NCBI GenBank assembly: GCA_008933995.1
Contig: WARS01001853.1
Coordinates: forward strand, 517,001-581,000
DNA length: 64,000 nt
Source: Datnioides undecimradiatus
Taxonomy: Eukaryota > Chordata > Actinopteri > Lobotiformes > Datnioididae
Reading direction: 5' to 3'
A model generated the notes under the pieces. It saw only the letters and a list, made by a program, of their open reading frames with translations. It did no database searches and was not told where the DNA came from. The translations under genes and the position numbers were made by a program. How positions within the stretch are numbered: the first letter of the stretch is position 1; every line of letters starts with the position of its first letter. Of this stretch, positions 15,350 to 29,672 are shown in pieces.

Positions 15350-16006
15350 GTGAGCTTGTAGCTAAAGTCTAATAGTGTTTCTTGTCTCTTTCCGACCAAG
15401 TTATGTGTTAATAATTACTAAAACAGCTAATATTGACAAAATATTAGATTAGATTAAACTACAGTATAGCTTATTCTAGCCAACACATTAAGCTATCTTA
15501 CCAAAACAACCAGCTAACCATAGTGGAGCATGAATGTCAATGCAGCTAAGTTTATAATAATAAAAACAATACTCCTCATTAATGGGGTATGACTCAGAGA
15601 TATTGTTCATGCAATGCGTTTCATAATAAGTCAAAGTCTCACGTGCAGTGCTTCGTGCACTGGTACTGCCATGCGCAGTGGTACAGTAGGTGGATTCACA
15701 GTTTAGATGATGAAACGCTGTTTGTGTGAATATGTCCTAATTTGTTGCCGTTCGGGTTTCTGAAAACGTACACTGGACTTTAATCTTTGCAACTGCACAG
15801 ATCACTAGCAACTCAATAGTTCACTGCTTTTCACTGTGTGTTGTTGAAATGCATTGTGGGAAATGCAAGGCACCACTGTTTGCAGGAAAACAGTTAACGT
15901 AGTCATGAGTTTCAAAGAAACAAACCAAAAATCTAATTGATGTTCAACTAATCCTCTCCTCTCTCTCCTCTCTCTCCTCTTCTCAGGCATGTACTAAGAC
16001 ATCAAG

Positions 16007-19736
<3,730 letters not shown>

Positions 19737-20005
19737 CCGTGAGCTGCATCCTCTGCCCTCCGTCGCCGCCGTGACGCCGGGTCACAGCAGAGAACTGACA
19801 CCCCCTTTGTTCCAGCTCCTCTTCTCTCCGACTGGTTTTCAGCTCAGGACCAAACGTGTTTCGCGCCTGAGAGGAGACGAGTGGGTTTTATCAAACAGTG
19901 TTACGTCTTTTCTGGCTCTGCCGGTCTAACTGTAAACACCAGCAGGTGGACTCATTGAAGTACAGTGTGAGAAGGTCTTCATTAAACATCTGAGGAGAAC
20001 AAAGG
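19737..20005 (+). other. fam114a2: fam114a2 3' UTR with candidate poly(A) signal
   Basis: The region after the stop codon is open for a 3' UTR of about 0.26 kb. An ATTAAA hexamer at 19981-19986 is the nearest reasonable polyadenylation signal. No closer canonical AATAAA was seen. Confidence 0.4.
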
Positions 20006-20009
20006 TGCA

Positions 20010-21590
20010 TCTGTGTGGAACAGGGAGCAGCTCACTGTTCCTCCTTCAAACATGTATACTAGTGTTTTTCATGACAGCACTTGTGTTTGTGGCCTCGATG
20101 AACACTCGCACTCACGCAGGCTGGAAACAGAAAAACAAAATATGATTCGTATTAGAAACTGAGATGTGTGACGTATTTTACAGCTGACCTGACGGAGAAC
20201 AGACGGAAATTAGTTTTTTATGTCTGTCTAAAGCGCTGCAACATGTTTGTGGTTGTGTTGAGCAAACAGTGCGTACCGGAGCAGACAGGGTGCAGCTGAA
20301 CACGCCCCCACTCACGCCGCACACGTCGAGCTGTGCAGGGGAATCTGCATCGCTGTGTGGTTTGTCCATTCTGGGCTACTGTAGAAACATGCTGCACTCT
20401 GTGCATCTTTAGATTTAAGGGCTCATTCAAAGCTAATGAAAACAGTAGTTACAGGTGATTATACACTAATGAAAACACAATTCATAAACATAATTCTGAC
20501 ACCTTTATGATGCCTGTTTATAACCAAGCTCGGTGCTTTCTTTCACTTCCTGTTTGCTCTCCAGTGTTATTCCACAGTATCAGCTTAAACTCTGCACATG
20601 TAGGGCATCATCACGTGTCCATCGTCATCATCATCAGTGTCCACTCTCAGGGTTTCACCTGATGAATCGTCATAATCAACCAGACAGCCAACACAGCACT
20701 ACTTTACTTTGTGCAATCTGAGCAGCATTAGCTTACACCATGTCTGTCAACCATAAGCTGAAAATCAACAGTGTTATTTACAGTTGATACAGTATCTATA
20801 TACATACATACATATATATATATATATACACAGTGTAATACAGGGAAACTTCATTCTTATGGCTCTGATGCAGAATGATGGAGTTCAGTCATTTTCATTT
20901 TAGCCATTTCAACCAAATTCATTATATTTTTAAACTTCAGCATGAATCCAGGCGTTTATCAATCCACACAGGAGCTTCTGTCGGCCACGGAGACTGAGTG
21001 TCTTCATTAGTTGGTTGAACTCTGTCCTGTGATGTTGAACGTGTTGCAGGCATGTAAAGTGAGAAGTACTCTGCTGTATATCAGCAGGCCACGTCTGTGC
21101 TCTATGTGTGTGTGAGTGGAAATGACTCCGATCAGAGCTGCTGTAAATTGGTTTCATGCTACACCGTGATGTGAAAACCAGCATCATCCTGCACAGTCTT
21201 GCCTATCTATATCTATGTGGTGGACTGTTACTGACAGGTACTTTAGTTGACAGTGGTGTAGAAAAGTGGTAGATGTTCAGATCATGTCAGTAAAACATAT
21301 TTCAAATTAAAATAAAAAGGCTGTATTGGTTTTTTTACTTAAAGAACACGAGTTTAAACTATTAGCAGCAAAATGAACAGTGTTTAAAAAAAGATCCCAG
21401 AGACAGTAATATTATTGTTTTATTACTTTAATCGGCTCTGTGTAATAAAAAGTTCCAAGTAGAGTATAAGAAACATAAAAATAAACAACAACAACAATAA
21501 TAATAACCGTACGATAGTCAAGTCTGTTTCAAGTCTTACGTCACGTCTGTCTTCCAGTAGGCGGCGGTGTGCCCATTCGCCGTCTCAATG
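20010..21590. other. Intergenic stretch between fam114a2 and cnot8
   Basis: No gene is supported. The stretch contains a short (TA)n/TACA run around 20795-20832 and AT-rich sequence with a few A-rich tracts near 21490. Nothing else stands out. Confidence 0.6.
20795..20832. repeat. TATA/TACA simple repeat
   Basis: Alternating ATAC and AT dinucleotides form a short simple-sequence run. It is intergenic. Confidence 0.85.
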
Positions 21591-21697
21591 TAATTCGCCC
21601 AGATACGCGAAGAAGAAGTAAGAGGAAGGAGAAAACGAAGAAGAAGACTAGCGGCGCTATCGACTAGCTTGGCAGGTTACGTCGCGGAAATTCCGAG
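21560..21697 (+). promoter_or_regulatory. cnot8: cnot8 promoter and first non-coding exon
   Basis: A donor, CCGAG followed by GTAAAC, ends a likely non-coding exon at 21697. It can pair with the acceptor CCCAG at 22695, just upstream of the start codon. The sequence around 21560-21690 is richer in CpG than its surroundings and carries a purine-rich GAA tract at 21609-21650. The transcription start is not visible and the left limit is approximate. Confidence 0.4.
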
Positions 21698-22789
21698 GTA
21701 AACCTTGGTTTTTATACATTTTTACCCCGCGCAGCAACGCGCTGCCGTGTCTGTGGGGACTTTAGCTGCTGTGACGCGCCGAGAAGTTAAAAACAAAAGT
21801 CGTTTCATTGAATCTCTGCTCCGCTAACGTTAGCTTTGTCCATAACGCGAGGATTAGCTTGTAAACGTTAGCCGGTCATGCTAAACACTCAGCTAGTGCC
21901 GTAGTCGCCTCGCTGCAACGTCGTTAGTCAGTTTTAACTTTAAGTCAAACTTTGCAGTCACTGAAGCTTCCCGGGTTTTTGAAAACCATTAAACCGCCAT
22001 CTCAATTCTCTAATCAAAGATGAACATGTTTGTTGTAGCCGGTGTTTGACTTTAGCTACCCGTTAGCTTAGCTAGCCAGATTCCATAAACAACCAGCAGC
22101 TATAACGTGAGGTGGTTCATTCATCCGGATGTCATGGTAACGCAGAGTTAGATCATTTAAAAGGGAATCCACCCTCCTAAACCCACTCTCAGTGATTTCT
22201 GGCACTGTGTCTTTTTCTCAGTGTAGTAAATAGAGTCTGTAAACGCGGCTTGCAGCAATGTTAGAGGCTAAACCTCAGTATAATGAAAACAGGTCTGCAG
22301 CAGCAAAGATAACTGTCACCGAAACGAGCACGCAGCTCAATGAGCTCCTTTCTGAAGGAGATCAACAAAGCCAGAACCTCATAACTTTCATTAAAGCTGG
22401 CTGTCTCTGTGAAGTTCAGGGAATCAGGTTCATTTGATGAACTTGGCTCCATTAAACTAAGAAGGCTCCATTCAAAGTTTAAGCAGTCCATGCAAACTAA
22501 TGAATATTTGAAAACTATTAGTAATATATACCTTAAAGGATTTGGGCTGTCTTATCTTTTCACATTAGATTAGTCAGTGAGGTTGGTCAGTATCTGTGTC
22601 ACTATCAGTAATGAGAGTGTCTTCCTAAATCAGTAATCCTTTCTCATACAGTTGTAGACACGTACCCTAACCCCGTCTCCTCATCCTTCCCCCAGAGTTG
22701 TCTCTCTTCATCACGCTGCCTCCCCTTCGCCCCCTTCACGAGCGCCGCAGGACAGTTGGGGTTTTCAGCTCTCGACCCGACCTGCCAAC

Positions 22790-24482
22790 ATGCCAGCCGC
22801 ACTTACAGATTCCAGCCAGATAATCTGTGAAGTCTGGGCGAGCAATGTGGAGGAGGAGATGAGGAAAATCCGGCAGATTATTCAGAGCTACAATTACATT
22901 GCCATGGTAGGTACCAGGCGGCTGAGAGGGAGGGAGTAGGAGCTGTTTCAGCCGTCAGCTGAGTTTCTGTTATTTAATGTGTTTTAATACTTTTAGTCCT
23001 TGACTGAGGGAAGATAAACCCTGGTCACATCTGATATCATCCTGGGAAACATCTCCTGTTGGGGCGATTCATTTGTTTATTTATTTATTTTAATAAACAT
23101 CAGTGTTTATTTAGGACTTTAATGAGTAAATGCCAATGCTGGACTTGTTGCTGTGGGGACACTTCACTTTGAGGTTCTCTGGTTCTTAATCGGCAGTTGA
23201 CTCACCTCTCTGTTGTGGTGATATGTTTCAGGACACAGAATTCCCCGGGGTGGTCGTGCGGCCGATCGGCGAGTTTCGCAGCACAGTGGACTACCAGTAC
23301 CAGCTGCTGAGGTGTAACGTCGACCTCCTGAAGATCATCCAGCTCGGCCTCACGTTCATGAACGAGGACGGAGACTATCCCCCTGGCACGACGACGTGGC
23401 AGTTCAACTTCAAGTTCAACCTGACGTAGGCGGACCCACGGCTCCTCGCGCCGCTCTCTGAAACAATATTGTCTTTTCCTCACAGGTGATAACTGTGTGT
23501 GTTTCCTTGTGCTCCTCGCAGAGAAGACATGTACTCACAGGACTCCATAGACCTGCTACAGAACTCCGGCCTCCAGTTTAAAAAACACGAAGAAGAAGGA
23601 ATCGACACGCTGTACTTCGCCGAGCTCCTCATGACGTCCGGTCTGGTGCTCTGTGAAAACGTCAAGTGGCTCTCCTTCCACAGGTCGGCCACAGGTGTTC
23701 CTGCTCAGCTTTCGTATGATTGGTCCAGTTTCAGAGGAGTAACATCAGTGTAATCCAGGATTTAAACTGAGTCCTGCTCTTCTTCTGTGTTTCTCAGCGG
23801 ATACGACTTCGGCTACCTGGTGAAGCTCCTGACAGACGCTCGGCTCCCCGAGGAGGAACACGACTTCTTCCAGATCCTGAACCTGTTCTTCCCCGCCATC
23901 TACGACGTCAAGTACTTGATGAAGAGCTGCAAGAACCTAAAGGTATTTAGAAACACACCTGCACAGGACACAGATCAGGTCAAAGCAAGTCTGGAGACGT
24001 CTAACTCGTGTGTTTGTGCAGGGTGGGCTCCAGGAAGTGGCAGACCAGCTGGAGCTGAAGAGGATCGGGCGGCAGCATCAGGCTGGATCGGACTCGCTGC
24101 TCACCGGCATGGCTTTCTTCAGGATGAAAGAGGTAGAGTCACAGTAAAGTCCACTGTTTCTCATCATGACTGCAGCTTAACTCCAAACGTGTCCTGGCCA
24201 CGTTTTAATCATTAGTGCGAACAGAGCTTTATAATTATCACTGTCAGCTTCCTGTTTGGAGAGGAACTGCATCACATTCAGGAAGTGATCAGAAAAGCAG
24301 GCGCGCTGCAACAGAACCACGCTCGTCCTCTAACTGAAACCTCTGTGTTGCAGCTCTTCTTTGAAGACAACATCGACGACGCAAAGTACTGTGGGAGGTT
24401 GTACGGCCTGGGCTCGGGCTCCAGCCAACCCCAGAACGGCATCTCCAGCTCGGGCCAGGAGGAGACGAACAACAAGCACTGA
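22790..24482 (+). CDS. cnot8: CCR4-NOT subunit 8, deadenylase (CNOT8/CAF1b)
   Basis: Six coding exons join in frame: 22790-22906, 23232-23425, 23522-23683, 23798-23942, 24022-24132, 24354-24482. The product is 285 aa. It is a DEDD-h exoribonuclease that removes poly(A) tails 3' to 5' as part of the CCR4-NOT complex in the cytoplasm. All catalytic residues are present: Asp40 and Glu42 (DTEFPG), Asp161 (GYDFGY), His225 and Asp230 (HQAGSD). [21 protein letters not shown] and FRMKELFFED match CNOT8 better than CNOT7, and the gemin5/mrpl22 neighbourhood is that of CNOT8. The C-terminal tail, which starts GSGSS and has an NG-rich end, looks more like CNOT7 than human CNOT8 and makes the protein the CNOT7 length rather than 292 aa. 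The start codon lies 94 nt into the exon that begins at 22696. Confidence 0.97.
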
Positions 24483-25250
24483 CCGAGCGGCGGATCTTCA
24501 AGTGGAGCTCGCACTTGTTTTAAAACCCGACCGGCAGATTCTCCCTCTGATCTCCCTCAGCACCCGGACCCCGACCGACACACCACACTTTCCCTCCTGA
24601 GTGACTGTCAGACGGACTCACAGCGACTCGTTTCCTTTTAGTGGCTTTTACTGAGCGCGGCCGCGTGTCCACACACTTTTTAACCTGCTGGACTGTTGGT
24701 TTTTTTTTTTACAGCATTATACTGACTCACTCCTCTAACAGCACGGGACCAGCTCCTGGACCAAACTGTGGTTTCAGACCAGACAGAAGTCCAGTTCTTC
24801 AGTTCAGACTCTGCTCCGTCAGCGGGATTCGCCTCTTGTTGCAGGGATTTCATTTTTTAAGTTAATGTTGGAAGGGCCTGTAAATTAAATGTATAATTTT
24901 GATGAAAATAAAAAAAATGTTTTAGCTCTTTTCCACTTTCAGAACCTTTTAACAGCGGGCGTCGAGCCGTGTAACTGCCTGGTTATGCATGTGTCACTGA
25001 GCAAACTGCTGTCGTCCTGTGCATCCACCCAGCGAAGCAAACTGTCCACCGTCAGGTTCACAGATGTTGTGGTTACTGTTGTTTTTACATCCGACGTTGT
25101 TTTAAACAGTTGTATATTAAATTGTTTTTGTATTTTCAATGTAAACGTTAAGCATCTGATCTCTTTCATCAGCCGTGCACGACACACCGCTCGCCCTGCG
25201 TCCTGTCTCAGGATGAGTTCACCCGAAAAATAAAAGTTTGAACTGAAACT
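24483..25250 (+). other. cnot8: cnot8 3' UTR with candidate poly(A) signals
   Basis: Two AATAAA hexamers follow the cnot8 stop, at 24907-24912 and 25229-25234. Either could end the transcript, giving a 3' UTR of about 0.45 or 0.77 kb. The downstream gene gemin5 converges from the other strand and its own signal is near 26.19 kb, so the two transcripts need not overlap. Confidence 0.5.
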
Positions 25251-25254
25251 TGAC

Positions 25255-26160
25255 ACGATTAAAGTTCAGCGTGTCGGGTTTCAGAGACTTAAGGGTATAA
25301 AACACCATATTCATGTTTTCATTAGTGTATTTTATGATGCTGCAGCAGCCCATCTCGCTGCTCCTTCAAAGAGTCGATCAAAAGAAAATGGATCAACTAA
25401 TCATAAAAAAACCAGCGGCGGAGCAAATGTTCACATATTTACTGAGGTAATGACGCCGGGGACACGCCGTTACAGGTTCAGTCCTGAGGGCAGCAAAGCC
25501 TCGTTTCAGAATCTGGAACCAAGAAATGATTTTGCATCAAACAAACATCATAGTTTCCATATTTCTATCAGTCTGCTAATTAATTCATTAGAAAGGAGAC
25601 ATCGTCTTCATCTTTGATTCGTATTTTAATGTTTTCTTCATTAAACCGCCCCAGTCTGAACATCTTTGTGTCTTTAAGTCAAAGTAACAGGAGTGCGGTT
25701 CATAATGAGCCGCGTTAATCAGCGCGCTGTTCGTTTCGTCGTTACATACCACGACGCCCAGATCTCACAGAGCCTGAGGTCGAGACTTCTAACCATTCGG
25801 GTTTTGAAGCGTTGCTCTGACAAACTAGTGAAGCGCGGCGGGCCCCGTGCTGTTTAACATTAACATCAGGTTGTGCAGGGCAGTTCGACGCAGTCTGTTT
25901 AAACGGCGTTTCCTCTTTGTAACGTGACCCAAACATCACCCCCTGCAGCTCAGCAGTACCAATTTAATGGTTATTTCATAGGAAACCTGTTTGCAGTCTG
26001 AGGTCAGACTGACACTGTGGTTATTGGTGCTCATCATCATGCAGTTCTTCAGAAACCTGCAGCAGGACCACTGAGACCTGAACGTCCCTGAGGTGGGACC
26101 AGCCGGAGCCTCCTTCAGGCGTCTTTCTGAACGTGGACTCGAACAGATTCAGATGTTTTC
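25255..26160. other. Intergenic stretch between cnot8 and gemin5
   Basis: Convergent gene ends with no supported gene between them. No tandem repeat or clear regulatory motif was noticed. Confidence 0.55.
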
Positions 26161-26169
26161 ACATCGTTT

Positions 26170-26247
26170 TATCACCAAAGTTTGTTTCTTTATTCAACAA
26201 AAAGCTGTACAGTACAAGTGCTTCTGTCAGTCGGCCAATGAAAGCCT
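26170..26247 (-). other. gemin5: gemin5 3' UTR with poly(A) signal
   Basis: On the minus strand an AATAAA hexamer at 26189-26194 (plus TTTATT) lies about 55 nt past the stop codon. This gives a very short 3' UTR. Confidence 0.6.
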
Positions 26248-28539
26248 TCAGGTGAGGAATCGCCGGGCGGCTTTCAGGACGGCGCCGCTCGTCCCGTATT
26301 TGCGGAGCAGATCTTCGGCCTCTTGCCGGAGCGGCTCGGGGACAGAGGCTGAAGCCCGGCTGAGGTGCAGCAGAACCAGGCAGCATTCAGCCACGTCTGG
26401 GTGGGGATAGGCCTGAGGAAACACACAGGAAGTTAACACACAGGAAGTTAACACACAGGAAGTTAACACACAGGAAGTTAACATGACCGTTAGCACTCAG
26501 AGGCATCTGGTGAAGGCTCTGGTTCTGTTCGCTCTGAAGAGGAGGGCGAGTGCACGAGGGCTCAGCTGGCTGCAGTCTGCGCCTTCACCACGAGATGGCA
26601 CTACACTCCTTCATGGTCTGTGCTGCAGTTGTTATTTCACAGCACACACTGGTTTGGTTTGGTGTTTGCAGACAGGAGTGCGCCCGCTCTCCTCCTCTGA
26701 CCTCAGATCTGCGGCCGTACCTTGATCGTGTCGGGCAGCTCGGCGAGCTCCTTCTGGTGCTCGGACATCTTGGAGGACAAAGACAGCAGAGAGTCCTGGT
26801 CCTCAGGCCTGGGGGGGGGGGGAACGGTTTGATTTGAAGTATGATTGTATGAAGCTCATCAAACGTGCGTGACCTGAACGTGATATTTAACAAACGTCCT
26901 CACTGTCGCTCCCGTCTGTCTGACGACTCTCCGGCGGCGCCCTGGGCTCGGCTGTGCTGCAGCACCATGGCTGCCAGCCGCTCCTGGATCTCCCTCACTG
27001 ACCTCTGAGCGGCCTGACAGGCGGCGTGACGCTCAGACAGAAGCAGAGGCATCATAGCATCAAAGTCCAGCTCCTCACGGCTCCCCGTCGCCGCGCAGAC
27101 GCCGTCTCCTGCCTCCGACGCACCTCCGCCATTAACCGCCGCGCCCTTCGCCTCGTCTGCAGGACGGCTGCCGTGCATCTGGGAGCAGGTGCTCCACCAG
27201 TGTTCGTACAGTCGCTGGTAATGGATGAACGCCTGCAGACTGCCGGCAGCGGCTTTGGCTTCTTCTTCTGCCTGATGAAGCCTCCTGGGATACTTCCTGG
27301 AACAAACACTGACGTCACCTGATCAAAGAGAACGAGGCAGGAAGCGATTAGGAAAAGTGGAAGTGAAGGCAGACAGGCAGGCACGCAGACAGACAGACAG
27401 ACAGACAGGCAGGCAGGCAGGCAGACAGACAGACAGACAGGCAGACAGACATACCGTCAGGGAACAGCAGCCTGCAGAGCTCCGCAGACAGGCAGAGGTG
27501 TCCTGTGTCTCGCAGCCAGGCCGCCGCCCTCCACAGCTCCTTTATCAGCTGTCCATCGTCGTCCAACAGCCAGCTCAGCACGGCCCGGGTCAGATGGAGG
27601 GAGGAATACAGATGAACCTGCGTCGACAAGACAAGGAAACGGGTCAAGTTCGGCTCAGATCTGAAAACATCCTGTCTGAGATGCAGACCGCAGCTCTGCA
27701 CCTGTCTGAGGGGAACGTTGGCGGTGGGCGCTGGACTCTCCACAGACTGCAGCTCCTGCAGGAGCGCTCCGACGCCGCGCTGTCCTGCTGACGTCTGCGA
27801 AACCCCAAACTGCTGCTCCCACACGTCTCGCACTCGGTCCTGGATGCAGACCTGGTCCTGGTTACCCAATGACGCCCACCAGTGAGTGGAGATGCAGGGC
27901 TGAGGGTCTGCCAGCGCCGCAGCCAGCAGCTCGGTGACGCAGAGGTGCAGCCTGTGGACCTGCGGAGGGTTGAGACGTCAGACCTTCATCAAGAAAAAGG
28001 GTCGAACATGAAAATGTCTTTGAGTTTCTGCCACTGACCAGCAGGTTCTCCTGAGAGCTCAGGAGCTCCTGGGCTGCCACCCAGTCCAGAGCAGCAGCCA
28101 GGTCTTTAGAGCAGCGCAGCGCCAGTGACTGAGCCAGAGCCTCCTCTCCCGACGCTCTCGCCACACTGGCCGCCGTCCTCAGCGAGGCGACGTCATTCTT
28201 CCTGGCGATGACTTTAGCAGCGTCGAAACTGGCGCCAGCAGCCAGGTAGCTGCAGGACGAGGGCGAGCAGACAGGAAGTTTGATTTAAATTCATGTTGAA
28301 AAGAGCAAAACAGCAGCAGGACGACAGTTTGACGTGCAGTGGCAGGAAGTGACGCCCAGACACGTCGGCCATCTTTACGTGTTTTAACCACCTGTTTCCA
28401 TCTCGTTCTCACCATTTGGCAGCTGCAGAGAAGTGTCCGTCCCTCTCCAGCACGGCAGCCCAGCCGGTGTACAGCTCCTTCAGGACGGGCTCGTCCGCCG
28501 GCAGCCTGGCTTTGACCAGAGCTATGGCCTCCCTGACAT

Positions 28540-28576
<37 letters not shown>

Positions 28577-29622
28577 GCGCGGTTCTGTTAGCACACAAAT
28601 AGACCTGAGACGACGATGAAAGCCAGAGACGTTCACTCGTCATTCATCTGTCTGTAAAGCAGGAAATGCGTGAGTTTGTCGCAGCTGCAGCGACTGGTTT
28701 TAGCTTCGCGTCAGCTGGGAAACCTGCAGCAGGAGGAGCTGCCGGCCTCAGACTGCCTCAGACGGGCCTCAGACAGGCCTCAGACAGCCTCAGACTGCCT
28801 CAGACAGCCTCAGACAGCCTCAGACGGGTCTCAGACGGCCTCAGACGGGCCTCAGACAGCCTCAGACGGGTCTCAGACGGCCTCAGACTGCCTCAGACAG
28901 GCCTCAGACAGCCTCAGACGGGTCTCAGACGGGCCTCAGACAGGTCTCAGACGGGCCTCAGACGGGCAGCAGAAGACGACCAAACGAACCTGTAGAACTT
29001 GTGAGAGCGCAGCAGGTCCACGGCCTCGTACAGCTTGTTGATGGACAGCAGGTGCGACGCCGCCTTCAGGTGCTGCTCCTGCAGGCACAGCTGCTTGACG
29101 AAGGCCTCCACCGTCCGGCTCCACACCCCGAACCCGGCTGCAGGAGGAGACTCGTTAGTGTTAGCGCGCTGCCTGCAAACCTGCAGCTGCTGCGTGCAAC
29201 ATCGTGACTTCTACTGAGAGCTGTGAGTACCCATAGGAGCGAGGGACAGCAGGTGGTCGCTCAGCTCCCCTCTCTCTGCGGCGAGCTGCAGCGCCCCCTC
29301 CAGGTCTCCGCTCCACAGCCGCAGGTACACCACGGAGTCGAAGTGTCCCGCCTCAACGTGGCCCTCCTCTGAAGAACAGCAGCAACACAAAGTGGTCAAT
29401 GATGCCTCATTTGAAAACATCATGAATATGACATGAAAACGAGACGTGATCAGAAAACGTTTTGTTTCATTTCATCTCGATTTAAAGCGAACCTCCAACA
29501 CAGGAGAGTCATCACGTACCTTCTGCCTCAAACATGCGGTACAGGGCCTGTCTGTCAGAGAACAGGCCCAGGTGGATGTGCTCTCCCTGTCCTGGGACGA
29601 CGCCAGCGGGGGGCACTGGAAA

Positions 29623-29672
<50 letters not shown>

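Larger units (their letters stand above)
26248..27959 (-). other. gemin5: Gemin5 C-terminal RNA-binding part (exons 24-28)
   Basis: About residues 1076-1437. It keeps the aromatic helix [17 protein letters not shown], the coiled-coil-like segment around [19 protein letters not shown], and the final [11 protein letters not shown] block. In human Gemin5 the end of this part holds a non-canonical RNA-binding site. It is more divergent than the propellers. Confidence 0.7.
28039..29615 (-). other. gemin5: Gemin5 TPR-like dimerisation region (exons 19-23)
   Basis: About residues 838-1075. Helical pairs are evident, with [49 protein letters not shown] and [19 protein letters not shown]. In human Gemin5 the same region forms a canoe-shaped dimer of TPR-like repeats. 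The order and spacing of the helices agree with human. Confidence 0.75.

Noticed and set aside
27241..27310. Acceptor TTCCAG at 27301-27302 as the start of gemin5 exon 26
   Set aside because: It breaks phase with exon 25; the acceptor at 27319-27320 has a better pyrimidine tract and restores the frame leading to [17 protein letters not shown].
28666..29041. Open frames with repeated SDSLRRV/QTASD over the intron 21 array
   Set aside because: Product of the CCTCAGAC tandem repeat, open in two frames, and intronic in gemin5.
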